From NCBI RefSeq assembly GCF_029525575.1, contig NZ_JAPDIA010000007.1:992001-1056000 (forward strand): a DNA stretch of 64,000 nt, in the 5' to 3' direction. Source of the stretch: Cohnella rhizosphaerae (GTDB taxonomy: Bacteria > Bacillota > Bacilli > Paenibacillales > Paenibacillaceae). Numbering within the stretch: the stretch's first letter is position 1; each line of letters begins with the position of its first letter. Both the position numbers and the translations under genes were made by a program. Shown piece by piece: positions 19,155-32,030 of this stretch. The notes beneath the pieces were generated by a model, which saw only the letters and a program-made list of their open reading frames with translations, was not told where the DNA came from and searched no databases.

Positions 19155-22100
19155 TTGCAGCGTCTTCAACTTCAACTTCGACTTCGTTTTCGTCTCATTC
19201 CCGTTGTTCTGCTGTTGACGATCATTTCTCAAACGCTTGGCGCATTCGGCGCTGCGGCGGCGAGCGGAGGCCCCGTCGCTGTAACGTTGCAGCCGGCGGA
19301 CAACAACCCGGTCGTTCCGGCCAACGCGCAGCTCTCCGTTACGTTCGACGAGGCGATCTCGAGAGGCACGTCCGGTACCGTGTTGATCAAAGAGGTTGCG
19401 ACGAACAACACCGTCGGCAGCTACGACATGGCGACGGATACGACACGCCTTTCAATTAGTCCGAACAATCGGCTGAATATCTCGCCTGCTCCGGGCGCGC
19501 TGCAAGCCGGCATGGACTATTACGTGCAAATCACGCCTGGCGCGCTTATCGGGAGCAGCGGTTATTTTAGCGGCATTACGGATGCGACGGCCTGGAACTT
19601 TCATGTCGTAGCCGCAGACACGACGCCGCCTGCGGTCAGTGCATTCGCCCCGTCCTCGGGCGGATCGATGTCGGCGACCGGCGCGCTGTCGATTACTTTT
19701 AACGAGCCTGTTCAAGCTGCGTCCGGCAGCATTCAGATCGTGCGACGGGATACGCAGGACGCGCAGGTCGTATCCGTGCTGTCTTCCGCTGTCACGGGAT
19801 CGGGGACCAATGTCATTCGCGTCCAGCCTCCGACAAGACTCGCCTCCAGCACGCAATATGACGTGCTTATCGACAACGGCGCTTTCGTCGATACCGTCGG
19901 CAACAAATATGCAGGCATCTCCGGTCCGTACATATGGTCCTTCTCCACGACGGCTTCTGCCGTGGCCGCGCCGCAGTTCGTTTATCCGCTGCGCGGCGCG
20001 TCCGGCGTGAACGGCGACGCGCCGATTACGCTGCAGCTTCAATTTCAGACGGGAATGAAGGCGGGAACCGCAGGGAATATTACCGTCAAAAAAGGTATCG
20101 AATAACGAGACGGTGGAAACGATCGCCGCCAGCTCGGGGCGCATTTCCTTTAACGGCGCAGCCGTAAACGTTCCGATGACAGTCGCACTCCCGCGCAATA
20201 CATCTTATTACGTACTGATCGATCCGGGCGCGCTGCTCACAACGAACGGCGAAGCATACGAAGGCATCGTAGATCCGGCTGGCTGGTATTTCTCTACGCA
20301 AGCTTTTGTCGATACGACCCGCCCGACGGTCTCTTCCTTTGCCCCGGCTTCCGGCGCTTCTACGACCGACATCGCCGGCAGCCTGAGCATTCAGTTCAGC
20401 GAGCCTGTTGTGCCGGGTTCGGGCAACGTCGTCATTCGCAATGCCGACACGAACACCGTATTTTGCTCCATCCCGGTCACGTCGCCAGCGATCACTGGCG
20501 GCGGCACGACCATGATCGCGATTAAGCCATGTACTTCTTTTTCGCCGAACGTCAGCTACGCCGTTCAGATCGGCACGATGGCCTTCTCGGATCTTTCGGG
20601 CAACTATTTCGCGGGCATCGGCACTGCGGATCTGACCACCTGGCGTTTCCGCGTGGCATCGGATACGACGCCGCCAGAGTTGATTTCCACGGAACCGGCT
20701 CCGCTGCTCAACAGTGTGCGCACCAATGCCGTTCTCCGAATGACCTTCAGCGAGCCGGTCCGGCTGGCATCTGCCACAGCGACAGCTAGCGCGATTTTGG
20801 CGAATGACACATCCGTCAAGATCCCGCTTACCATCGCGGTTGACGGCACGGATCCGCGAATCGTCACGCTCACGCCGGACACGCCTTTCGCCGTTGCTTC
20901 CCGGTATGTCGTCAACGTGCCTGCGAATGCCATTGCCGATTTGGCGGGCAACGCTTATCCCGGCATCTTGAATGACTACCGTTGGACCTTCCAAACGATC
21001 GGTACGGATACGACGGCTCCCGGGCTCGCGAGCGCGACGATGGACGGGGCGGCCGTGGTGCTGCTAACTTACGGGGAAGCGCTGGACGAGTCCTCGATTC
21101 CGTTCGCATCCAATTATTATGTCACCGTCAACGATGTTCCCCGCCAGATTAATTCGATTTCCGTAAAAGGAACGCAGGTGCGGTTGACGCTGCAATCGGG
21201 CGTGGCCGTCGGACAGTCGGTGAAGGTGTCCTACACGCTGGGCGCCGTCACGTTAAAGGACTTGTCCGGCAATGCCGCGCCGGCATTCAACGCCACGAAT
21301 GTCGCGAACACGGCCGACACGACATTGCCGCGCCCTTCAAGCGGCATGGTGTCCGGCAGCGTGGTGACCCTGACCTTCAACAAGACGCTCGCTTCGGTAT
21401 CTTCGTCCGCTGCTGGTCAATTCACCGTAAAAGTGAACGGAGGCGCGCAGAGCATTTCGTCGATCTCCTCGAACGGCGCGAACGTGACGATCGTGCTATA
21501 CAGTACGATCGCTAGCAGTCAGTCCGTGTCGGTGAGCTATTCGCCGGGGAGTTACAAGCTGACGGATTTGTCGGGGAACGATGCGGCGGGATTTTCCGAC
21601 TTCTATGTGCAAAACGCGAACGATACGACACCGCCGACGCTCTCGGGCATAACGGTGCTGGGTACATCGGTCGTCCTGGCTTACAACGAGGGACTATTGT
21701 CCTCCTCCGTGCCGCCGAAGTCGAGCTTTTCCGTGCTGGTCGGCGGATCCGCCGCGGAGATCACCGGCGTTGCGATCGCCAACAATACCGTTACGCTGAC
21801 CTTATCGTCCGCGGTCATTCCGAATCAGACCGTGACAGTCACTTACATCCCGGGCGCTACGCCGATCAAGGACTTGGCGGGCAACCAGGCCGCGCTGTTC
21901 ACCGGCTATTCGGTGACCGCCAGTTCCACGGCAGCGGCTACATTGTCGAGCATCTCGATCGACGGTACGAAGTTGACGCTTCAATATTCGTCCGCGCTTA
22001 ACTCTTCGATCATTCCTTACGCGGCCCAATATACGGTGAAAAACGCGGACGGCGGTTTGTTCGGCATCAGCAACATTAGCGTCAATGGGTCGCAAGTCGT

Positions 22101-23529
22101 ATTGACCCTTACGGCGCCTGCCGCTGCCGGCAAAGCAGTTACCGTAAGCTATTCGCCTGCCGGGAACGCACTTAAAGACGCCTTGGGTCAAGCGGTCGCG
22201 GCATTCGCCGACAGGGCGGCGACGAATCAGACGTCCGCGGCCGCCGGGTTGCCGGATTACTTGTCGCTGGACGGTGCGGGCGGACTGCTGCTGAGTCAGA
22301 CGGCCGCGTCGAAGATCTCGGGCATCACGCCTTCCGGCAAGACGGCAGGGCGCTACAATTTGGACCGCGATAAAGTTACGATGGCTTTTACGGCGCTCGG
22401 CACGGCGCTTAACGCAGGCACCGTCAGCGCGCCGCAGCTTACGTTCAGCGTGCCGCAGAGCGAGAGCGGCGCGATACTCGCCATCCCGGTCATGGCCCTT
22501 GCAGGCGCGGTATCGCAAAATGCCTCCGCCGTGCTCCGGCTCGATTATGGCGACCTCCTGTTCAGCCTGCCGCTTAAAGCGATTAACTTTAGCAAGGAAG
22601 TCCAGGCGAGCGGCGGCAATATGACCAATGCCTATCTGCTGCTCAAGATCGAAAAGCTGTCGAATACCTCGCTTGCATCGGCGTTGAATGCCAAGGGTGT
22701 CCAGATGCAGTCTCCTGCAGCGGATTTTGCAGCCTCGATCGAAGTCAACGGATCCGAAAGGGCGATCGACGAATACAGCACGTACGTAACGCGGTCGTTT
22801 CTGCTGCCAGCGACGAGCGCTAGCGCGTCCGACGCCGCGGTCGTCCGACTGGATGCGGACTCCGGCGAGATCGTGTATGTGCCGACGAAGGCCGTAGTCA
22901 GCGGGGCGACGCTGCGCGTGGACTTTATGCGCAAGAGCAACAGCGTTTACGCCGTCATCGCGAAGCCCGTCACGCTGTTCAGCGATATGACGAAGCATTG
23001 GGCCGGACTCGATGTCGGGGGGCTCGCTTCCAAGTTTATCGTCAAGGGGAGCACGAATTCGGCATTCGCGCCCGAACGCAAGATTACGCGTGCCGAGTTT
23101 GCTGAGTTTATCGTGCGAGGGCTCGGGCTGAACGGCAGCGCGTCCTCGGCGGCCAAATTTTCCGATGTAGGAAGCGGAGGAGTCGCTTCCGCCTATATCG
23201 GAGCGGCGGCAAAGGCGAATATCGTGCAAGGCGGTACGGACGGTTTGTTCCGTCCGAATGCGACGATCACGCGCGAGGAGATGGCGACGATGATGCTCCG
23301 CGCGATGTCTTATGTGGGCATCATGCCGACCGTGACGGGGACCGAGATCAATGCTTTTAAGGACCGCACAAGCGTCAGCAGTTGGGCGAAGGACGCTGTA
23401 GTCGCAGCCGTCAAAACGGGGCTGATCAAGGGCGTTACAACGACGCAGTTGAAGCCCAAGGACAACGCCACTCGCGCGCAAGCGGCCATTATCGTGAAGC
23501 GGTTCCTTGAGTACGTGGAGTTGATGTAA
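19155..23529 (+). CDS. SLH-domain surface protein with multiple Ig-like repeats (one frameshift)
   Basis: About 1457 residues. A signal peptide (LIPVVLLLTIISQTLGAFG) comes first. Four or so Big_5-like Ig domains follow, each opening with a D-T-T-P-P type linker, then four repeats of about 95 residues of the type found in SwmB/'SWM' adhesins (each with a V-S-Y turn and K-D-L-S/A-G-N). A distinct ~250-residue beta-rich region comes next, and three SLH domains from about residue 1276 that bind pyruvylated secondary wall polymer. The A6 run at 20088-20093 has one base too many. TTG 19155 follows GGAGG by eight bases. Probably an S-layer-associated structural protein or adhesin. Confidence 0.88.
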
Positions 23530-23536
23530 AATAGAC

Positions 23537-23567
23537 GGGGGCGCGCAGGCGCCCCTGTTACATTTTT
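23537..23567 (+). terminator. Terminator after the first SLH gene
   Basis: GGGGCGC and GCGCCCC form a GC-rich hairpin with a four-base loop; TGTTACATTTTT follows. It separates the SLH gene from the phosphatase gene that begins 22 bases later. Confidence 0.6.
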
Positions 23568-23588
23568 GTCGAAAGGGGGTACAGGTTG

Positions 23589-24374
23589 ATGATAGATATA
23601 CACTCCCATATCTTGCCTTCGCTCGACGACGGCGCGCAGGACTGGAGGGATGCTTTGGAGCTCGCGCGGGCGGCCGAGGCGGAAGGGATCGGGACGATCA
23701 TTGCGACACCGCATCACGCGAACGGCGTATATACGAACGAGGCTCGGGACGTCAAGTCGGCGGTCGCGGCGATGAACGAGCGTTTGTCCGAGGAAGGGAT
23801 CGCGCTAAAGGTAGCGTCCGGACAAGAAATCCGCATTCACGACGATCTGCTGGAGGCGTGGACGAGAGGCGAGCTGCTGACGCTCGCAGGTTCGCGGTAT
23901 GTGTTGATCGAGTTGCCCTCTTCCCGGATTCCCCGAAGCACCTTAGATCTGCTGCATGAACTTCGGATGATGAACCTCTCGCCGATCATCGCCCATCCTG
24001 AGCGTAACGCCGAGATTGCCAGTCAACACGATCGGCTCGCCGAGCTCGTCGCAGCCGGCGCATTTGGCCAAGTGACGACGCATTCGCTGCTCGGCGGCTT
24101 CGGCAAGCGAATCCAGCAGACATCCTGGCAACTGTGCCGGCAAGGCTTGATTCACATTGTCTCATCCGATGCGCACCATGTGTCCAAGCGCGGATTTTTG
24201 CTAGGGGGAGAGTTATCGAGAGGTCAATCGACGTCTCGGCGAAAAGTTTGAGCTTTTTTTTTAGGAAAAATGCGGAAGCCGTATTGTATAATGGACACAT
24301 TGAGTCGCATCCTCCGGCTCCCCGATCTGAGAGGATTTGGGGGGAAACTCGCAAATATTCTCAAGAAAAGTTGA
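23589..24374 (+). CDS. CpsB/YwqE-type protein-tyrosine phosphatase (three frameshifts)
   Basis: About 260 residues of the PHP-fold, metal-dependent phosphatase that removes phosphate from the tyrosine tail of BY-kinases. Metal-site motifs are MIDIHSHILPSLDDG at the N-terminus, ATPHHANG, SGQEIRIHDDL, IIAHPERN and IVSSDAHHV. The last ~55 residues need three one-base repairs (G5 24204-24208, T9 24254-24262, G6 24339-24344), giving the typical LGEKFELFF and NAEAVLYNG tail and a stop at 24374. ATG 23589 is preferred over TTG 23586; GGGGG lies about nine bases upstream. The kinase and its modulator lie 2.5 kb downstream, beyond an SLH gene. Confidence 0.88.
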
Positions 24375-24400
24375 CCAGCCTACTAAGTATTAGGTAGAAT
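24371..24400 (+). promoter_or_regulatory. Sigma-A promoter of the second SLH gene
   Basis: TTGACC (24371-24376), 18 bases, TAGAAT (24395-24400). It overlaps the end of the phosphatase gene and leaves a leader of about 55 bases before the SLH start, so the SLH gene probably has its own strong transcript. Confidence 0.6.
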
Positions 24401-24461
24401 ACCTGTTAAGGCAAGTAATTTTTAACACTATTAAAACAAAAAAATGGTAGAGGTGAGATTC

Positions 24462-26663
24462 TTGGTATTGAAGAAAAAGGTAATTGCCGGCACGATCGCG
24501 GCCAGCTTGACGTTCACGGCTCTGGCGGGACTGCCGCTCAGCGACAAGGGACTCGCTGAGAAGCTGGGGATTAACGTTGCTTATGCGGCTGATTCGAACA
24601 TTAAGCTCGCAGATTGGGCTTCCAAGATCAAGAAGCAACTGTCTGCTCAGCAAGCGGTTTATTCGCAAAGCGTAGCGGATGCTGTCTATCTGAAAGGCGA
24701 AGAAGAATTTAGCGTTGCTAGCGTTACATATGCGGTTTACAACGGGACGCCTAATCTGTCCGTATCCACTTCCGTCTATGATATTGCCAAGCCGGTTGTA
24801 GGCAAGCTGAACTTGACCGACAAGGATGGCAACGATATTCAGGAAGACTTCTCCAACCTGGTTGCGGGCCTGATCAAGTTCATGTTCAATCAAGACACGA
24901 ACGCATTTAATGCGTTGCGCGACGAGCCAAGCATTGTTAACGCAGTTTACGCAGTAGATCCGACGATGACCTTTGCGGACCTGGATACGTTCCTGTTCGA
25001 TACCAACACTGGTGTTCAAGCTTCGCTGATCAGCAAGCTGAACGGTCTGTCTGCTACGGACGTTCTTGCGCTGGGTACGGATCCGGTCGCTCGCAACAAG
25101 TTCTTTGACGAACTGTTTGCTTCGGTACTGACCAGCAGCAATTCTTCAAAGGTAGTGCAACTGCTGCTTGCACAAGGCGTGACAAGCGCTGATTTTGCGG
25201 ATGTCGTCCGCAACTTCCGCTTCTACGTGGGGCCTGAGATCTTTGACAAGGCTGCTGCGGAACTGTTCACAGCATACCGTACGGTGTTCTACACGCCTCC
25301 TTACACCGGCGGTGGCGGCGGCACTTCGTCCGTCATCAGCCCATCCGTCGCTCAACTCGCGCAAGAGCTTGCTGACCTGAAGGGCAAGATCGCAGCAGCT
25401 ACGGGCGATGAGAAGGACAAGCTGATCGCGCAAGCCGTCTCAAAGACTAACGAAGTCGTCGAGAAGATCCTTACGCTTGATCTTTCCTCTCAAGTACAGA
25501 ACGTGAACGGCAAGGCAACGCTGACGCTGTCTGCAGCAGACGTCACGAAGCTCATCACGGCTGTCTCCGACGCGAAGAAGGCGCTGGCTGATGCCGTTGG
25601 ATCGTCTGATGGCCTGAACGTAGGCGAGATCACGATTAACCTGGGCGCGATCGCGCAATCCGGCGCTTCCGTATCGCTGCCGCAAGAGCTGTGGACGCTG
25701 GCGAACGATTCGAAGGCGGATGGCGTTGCCATCAAGATCGGCGAGCTGAGCGCTACGCTGCCTGTAGGCACCTTCACTGAAGCAGTGACCCTCGGCGTTA
25801 CGATCGAGACCGGCGATGCTGCGTCTTCCGTCACCTCGGGCGTATACGGCAAGTCTGTAGCTTCCGATGTGTACGGCTTCGATCTCCAAGTCGGCGGCAA
25901 GGAAGTGGAGCAATTTAACAAGGCAATCACGCTGCGTCTTCCGCTCAAGAACCTGACTGGCGTCGACAAAGAGCTGCTCACCACGGGCCGCGTCGAAGCA
26001 GACGGCACGATCTCTACCCAAGGCGGTACGATCGATGGCGAATTCATCGTAGAGCCGCGCTACAGCTTCTCGAAGTACTTCGTATTCGAGAACAAGGTAA
26101 CGTTCAACGATATCGCCAAGGTCCAAGCTTGGGCTGGCCGCCAGATTCAGGTCGTAGCGGCTAAGGGTGCGATCGAAGGCAAGTCCGCGGGCGTCTTCGC
26201 GCCGCAGGACAAGATCACGCGCGCCGAGTTCGCCAAGATCCTGATCACCGCGCTCAACCTTGACAACACGCTGGCGACTTCGTCCAAGTTCTCCGATGTA
26301 CCTGCATCGCACTGGGCTGCGCCGTACATCGCCGTAGCTGCCGAGCAAGGTATCATCAACGGCAAGACGCCGTCGACGTTCGCGCCGAACGCGACGATCA
26401 CGCGCGCCGAGATGGCTACGATGATCGCTCGTGCGTTGAAGGTCACGCAAGGTCTGAAGGACATTGACAACGCTGAAGCTGCACTGTCTGTCTTCAAGGA
26501 TGCCAGCAAGATCGGCTCCGCGTTCCGCTCGAGCGTAGCTTGGGCTGCTGCCAGCGACATCATCATCGGCGCGAACGGCAAGTTCCTGCCGAACGACAAC
26601 GCGACGCGTGCCGAAGCTGCCGTCATCATCTACCGCGCGATCAACTTCAAACCGCAAGCTTAA
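24462..26663 (+). CDS. SLH-domain S-layer-type protein
   Basis: A 733-residue secreted protein with an intact frame. The signal peptide (VIAGTIAASLTFTALAG ... VAYA) is followed by an Ala/Lys-rich helical region to about residue 280, a short Thr-Gly-rich linker (TGGGGGTSSV), a mixed alpha/beta region, and three SLH domains (about 548-733) containing ITRAEFAKIL, ITRAEMATMI and ATRAEAAVII. TTG 24462 is chosen because GAGGTG lies six bases upstream; TTG 24468 is an alternative. Compact codon use and its own promoter fit an abundant S-layer protein. It sits between the phosphatase and kinase genes, which suggests a link between surface-layer and glycan control. Confidence 0.88.
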   Translation: MVLKKKVIAGTIAASLTFTALAGLPLSDKGLAEKLGINVAYAADSNIKLADWASKIKKQLSAQQAVYSQSVADAVYLKGEEEFSVASVTYAVYNGTPNLSVSTSVYDIAKPVVGKLNLTDKDGNDIQEDFSNLVAGLIKFMFNQDTNAFNALRDEPSIVNAVYAVDPTMTFADLDTFLFDTNTGVQASLISKLNGLSATDVLALGTDPVARNKFFDELFASVLTSSNSSKVVQLLLAQGVTSADFADVVRNFRFYVGPEIFDKAAAELFTAYRTVFYTPPYTGGGGGTSSVISPSVAQLAQELADLKGKIAAATGDEKDKLIAQAVSKTNEVVEKILTLDLSSQVQNVNGKATLTLSAADVTKLITAVSDAKKALADAVGSSDGLNVGEITINLGAIAQSGASVSLPQELWTLANDSKADGVAIKIGELSATLPVGTFTEAVTLGVTIETGDAASSVTSGVYGKSVASDVYGFDLQVGGKEVEQFNKAITLRLPLKNLTGVDKELLTTGRVEADGTISTQGGTIDGEFIVEPRYSFSKYFVFENKVTFNDIAKVQAWAGRQIQVVAAKGAIEGKSAGVFAPQDKITRAEFAKILITALNLDNTLATSSKFSDVPASHWAAPYIAVAAEQGIINGKTPSTFAPNATITRAEMATMIARALKVTQGLKDIDNAEAALSVFKDASKIGSAFRSSVAWAAASDIIIGANGKFLPNDNATRAEAAVIIYRAINFKPQA

Positions 26664-26710
26664 GGCTTTTAGTTAGATATTCAATACTCGCTCAGTATGT
26701 TTATAGTCGC

Positions 26711-26741
26711 ATCCTCCTCTCAAGCTTTGAGGGGAGGATGT
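26711..26741 (+). terminator. Hairpin after the second SLH gene
   Basis: CATCCTCCTCTCAA pairs with TTTGAGGGGAGGATG almost perfectly across a two-base loop. Only TTGT follows, so it is a strong hairpin with a weak T tract; it may terminate, or protect the 3' end of the SLH mRNA. Confidence 0.5.
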
Positions 26742-26829
26742 TGTCTATGAACGGCGAAAAATGGCGAATTATGGCAACGCGCGGCTTCGCGATAGCAGAT
26801 TGGAACTCTAGCCTTTGGAGGGAATTCGT

Positions 26830-27609
26830 GTGACTAATGAGTTGGACCTGAGAGACTACTTCCGGATCGTTCGGAAGCGGTTGTGGTGGATCGTCGGGGT
26901 CGTCCTGATCGTGACAGTCGCCGCAGGTCTGTATAGCATTTATGTTAAAGATCCAATTTACCAAGCTTCTACGAAAATCATCGTCAACCAAACATCCGCG
27001 CAAGTGATGGCGAACCAACCACAACTAAATAGCGATATGGTGAATACCAATATCCGAATGATCGAGACCTACAAGGAAATCATCAAGACGCCTGCGATCC
27101 TCGACAAAGTCGTCCAGTATTATCCGCAGCTTCAATTGACTTCAGAGCAGTTGGCCGAGAAGATCAAAGTCAGCTCAGTGAACAATACGCAGGTGATGAC
27201 AGTCGGCGTTACGGACCTTTCTTACAGGAAAGCTGCCGAGATCGCCAACGCCGTATCCGAGATTTTCCGTCAGGAAATACCGAACATTTTTAACGTAGAG
27301 AACGTATCCATCCTCAACAACGCCAAGTTAGAGCCGGCCCAGAGTCCCAGCCCCATTTCGCCCAACATTCCTCTTAATATTGCCATTGCCTTTATCGTAT
27401 CTCTTATGCTGTCCGTAGGCGTCGCGTTTTTGCTGGAATATTTGGATGACAGCATCAAGACCGAACAGGATGTCGAGCGCTATTTGGAACTGCCTGTACT
27501 CGCTTCGATCTCCAAAGTGAACTTTGATGAAAATCAAGGCGGCATGGCTGGCAGGCCCACTCAAGTCAAAAGTACGGGAGAATTGAACCATGTCTCGACA
27601 GGCAAGTAG
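26830..27609 (+). CDS. Wzz/YveK-type chain-length determinant and BY-kinase modulator
   Basis: A 259-residue membrane protein with one span near the N-terminus (LWWIVGVVLIVTVAAGLYSI), an extracytoplasmic helical loop of about 150 residues, and a second span (IAIAFIVSLMLSVGVAFLLEY) preceded by the Pro-rich PAQSPSPISPNIP motif. In Gram-positive bacteria this protein activates the cytosolic BY-kinase and sets polymer length. GTG 26830 has GGAGGG seven bases upstream. The 3' end overlaps the kinase gene by 20 bases, as expected for a split Wzz/kinase pair. Confidence 0.92.
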   Translation: MTNELDLRDYFRIVRKRLWWIVGVVLIVTVAAGLYSIYVKDPIYQASTKIIVNQTSAQVMANQPQLNSDMVNTNIRMIETYKEIIKTPAILDKVVQYYPQLQLTSEQLAEKIKVSSVNNTQVMTVGVTDLSYRKAAEIANAVSEIFRQEIPNIFNVENVSILNNAKLEPAQSPSPISPNIPLNIAIAFIVSLMLSVGVAFLLEYLDDSIKTEQDVERYLELPVLASISKVNFDENQGGMAGRPTQVKSTGELNHVSTGK

Positions 27610-28282
27610 CAAGCGTCCGCTCATTACGCTGTCCAACGCCAAATCGCCGGTATCCGAATCTTACCGTTCGCTTCGAACGAGCATTGATTTCTCCTCCGTG
27701 GATGAGCGCATGCAGGTGATCGCTGTGACCTCGGCCGGTCCGGGGGAAGGCAAGTCGACCACGATCGGCAATCTAGCGATCACTTATGCGCAATCCGAAC
27801 GACGGACGCTATTAATCGATGCGGATCTTCGCAAACCGACCGAGCATCATACGTTCAATTTATCCAACCGTTGGGGACTATCGTCGGTCTTGTCGCAGCA
27901 ATCGAAGCTTGATGATGTCATCCAGAAAACGGATATTCCGAACCTGTCCGTCATCTCATCGGGTCCGATACCGCCGAACCCCGCGGAAATGCTGGCATCG
28001 AAGCGAATGAGCGCGTTAATCGATGAGCTCAGGGAGCAATTTGACGTCATTCTGATCGATACGCCGCCGTTGCTCGCTGTCACGGATGCCCAGGTGCTTG
28101 CCACCAAGTGCGATGGATACGTGCTAGTGCTGGATCAGGGCAAGGTGAAGCGGGATATCGCGATGAAGGCGAAAGCGAACCTGGAAAAGGTCGGGGCACG
28201 CATACTGGGTGTCGTGATCAATAACGTTAAGCGCAAGAAGAGCGAAGGTTACTACTATTATTACTACGGCGAAAATAAATAG
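27590..28282 (+). CDS. BY-type tyrosine kinase (CpsD/YwqD-like)
   Basis: A 230-residue cytosolic autokinase. Walker A is GPGEGKST (about 50-57), Walker A' is LLIDADLRKP, Walker B is VILIDTPP, and the tail ends in a cluster of six tyrosines just before GENK, the autophosphorylation site. It works with the overlapping Wzz-like modulator and is reset by the CpsB-type phosphatase at 23589. Known partners in other Firmicutes include UDP-glucose dehydrogenase and CapD-type enzymes; both types are encoded in this window. The frame is intact. Confidence 0.94.
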   Translation: MSRQASSKRPLITLSNAKSPVSESYRSLRTSIDFSSVDERMQVIAVTSAGPGEGKSTTIGNLAITYAQSERRTLLIDADLRKPTEHHTFNLSNRWGLSSVLSQQSKLDDVIQKTDIPNLSVISSGPIPPNPAEMLASKRMSALIDELREQFDVILIDTPPLLAVTDAQVLATKCDGYVLVLDQGKVKRDIAMKAKANLEKVGARILGVVINNVKRKKSEGYYYYYYGENK

Positions 28283-28306
28283 ATATCAAGGCGGAGGCTT
28301 TCTTAA

Positions 28307-30128
<1,822 letters not shown>

Positions 30129-30174
30129 ATTCATCGTGACTGCAGCTTAAAGGACACGAAAGGAAGCTAGGACC

Positions 30175-31292
30175 ATGAAGGAAAGAATATATCTCTCCTC
30201 GCCCCACATGAGCGATGAAGGTTATGAGATGCAGTATATACAAGAAGCCTTTGCGACCAATTGGATCGCCCCGCTCGGCGAAAATGTCGATGCGTTCGAG
30301 CGGGAGCTGGCTCAAAAAGTAGGCATTAAGGCTGCAGCAGCACTTTCGTCCGGAACGGCAGCGATTCACTTAGCCCTAAAAGCTGCCGGCGTTGGAGAGG
30401 GCGATATCGTTTTTTTGCCCGACCTTAACGTTCTCGGCGACGGCCAACCCCATCATTTATCAGAACGCAACGCCGGTATTTATCGATAGCGATTATAAGA
30501 CCTGGAACATGTGTCCCGAAGCGTTAGAACAAGCCTTCCACAAATATCCGCACGCCAAAGCCGTTATTGTCGTTCATCTATATGGTTTATCCGCGGACAT
30601 GGACAGGATCATGGAGATCTGTCGCCGCTATAATGCCACTGTTATAGAAGATGCTGCCGAATCTTTAGGTACTTATTACAAAGGGAAACACACCGGGACG
30701 ATTGGTGATTATGGCATCTTCTCTTTTAATGGAAATAAAATCATTACGACCTCCGGCGGAGGGATGTTGGTTTCAAATAATGAAGAAAAAATTGCGAAAG
30801 CAAGGTTCTGGGCAACTCAAAGCAGAGATCCGGCAAGGCATTACCAGCATAGTGAATTAGGGTTTAATTATCGAATGAGCAATGTTATTGCGGGAATTGG
30901 TAGAGGACAGTTAAAAGTTCTCGATCAGAGAGTGAAGAAAAAGAAATACATATTTGAATATTATAAGAAAGAGTTAGGCTCTCTAACCGGTGTCGGATTT
31001 ATGCCAAGTGTCGAATGGAACCAACCGAATTTTTGGCTAAGCACTATCACCTTGAATGGTAGTGTAAGGCCTGTAGATATTTTCGAAATTCTAGAGAAAG
31101 AAAAGATTGAATCAAGGCCGGTATGGAAGCCGATGCATTTACAACCTTTTTTATAGGGAGTTTGAATTCGTTGGCGAAAATGTGGCGAACAATTTATTTA
31201 ATAACGGTGTATGCCTGCCTTCAGACACCAAGATGAATAAAGATGATATAGAAAGAGTTGTCGCAACAATAAAAAAAATATGGTGGGCTTAA
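30175..31292 (+). CDS. DegT/DnrJ/EryC1/StrS (PglE-like) sugar aminotransferase (two frameshifts)
   Basis: About 371 residues, PLP-dependent. N-terminal IYLSSPHMSDEGYEMQYIQE and ATNWIAPLGENVDAFE match the PglE/WbpE branch. ALSSGTAAIHLAL contacts the cofactor phosphate, VIEDAAESLGT holds the pyridine-binding Asp, and FSFNGNKIITTSGGG has the Schiff-base lysine. Breaks are T7 30410-30416 and T6 31147-31152. It would transaminate the 4-keto sugar made by the preceding dehydratase to a 4-amino-4,6-dideoxy sugar. ATG 30175 follows a GGAAGC sequence. GC content starts to drop inside this gene. Confidence 0.9.
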
Positions 31293-31989
31293 ATGAAACA
31301 ATTAAATCCTGGATTCTATTGCAAGTTTGTCAAAAGACCGATGGATGCTTTATTATCCCTTTTAGCTCTTGTGATGGCTAGTCCAATACTATTGATAACT
31401 GCTCTATTAGTAAGAATTAAACTAGGGAGTCCTATACTTTTTAAGCAGTATAGACCGGGCTTGAGTGAGAATATATTTGTGGTATACAAGTTTAGGACTA
31501 TGACAGAATCAAAAGACGGAAATGGAACATTACTTCCAGATAGCCAGAGACTAACCAAGTTTGGATTGTTTTTACGTTCAACGTCTCTTGATGAACTTCC
31601 GGAACTCTATAATATTTTAATTGGTGAAATGTCGATAGTAGGACCTCGTCCGCAATTGGTTAGAGATATGGTTTTTATGAGCCCGGAACAGAGGGGAAGG
31701 CATAGCGTTTTGCCTGGACTTACTGGACTGGCTCAAGTAAACGGGCGGAATAATATTTCTTGGGAAGAAAAGCTGCAACTGGACTTGCAATATATTCATA
31801 ACATAACATTTGCAACTGATTTAAAAATTATTTTTAAGACCATAGCTAAAGTCTTTAAAAGGGGAGGGGATTAGCTCGACTGGAATGGACACTGCTGAAG
31901 ATTACGGTGTCTACTTATTACGGGAAGGGAAGATTAGTGAAGAAAAATTTAATGCTGGTATGGAACATAGTAAAACATTAGTACGATAA
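31293..31989 (+). CDS. PglC-like initiating phosphoglycosyl transferase (one frameshift)
   Basis: About 231 residues. This monotopic enzyme moves a sugar phosphate to undecaprenyl phosphate to start a repeat unit. The N-terminal re-entrant helix (MDALLSLLALVMASPILLIT) is followed by YKFRTM, the catalytic LRSTSLDELPELYN Asp-Glu pair, and MSIVGPRP and PGLTGLAQVNGRN, all close to PglC. The frame stops early at 31874; dropping one G of G4 31861-31864 extends it by about 38 residues (KREGISSTGMDTAEDYG ...) to 31989, like the end of PglC-type proteins. ATG 31293 directly follows the aminotransferase stop, as expected for a bacillosamine-type set. Confidence 0.9.
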
Positions 31990-32030
31990 ATTAATTTCTG
32001 ATGTTAATTAAGAGGTAAGAGGTAGACTTT

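Noticed and set aside
19600..22250. DNA repeats in the SLH gene as a mobile or recombination element
   Set aside because: The periodicity is at the protein level (Ig-like domains); the DNA copies have diverged and no insertion-sequence features exist.
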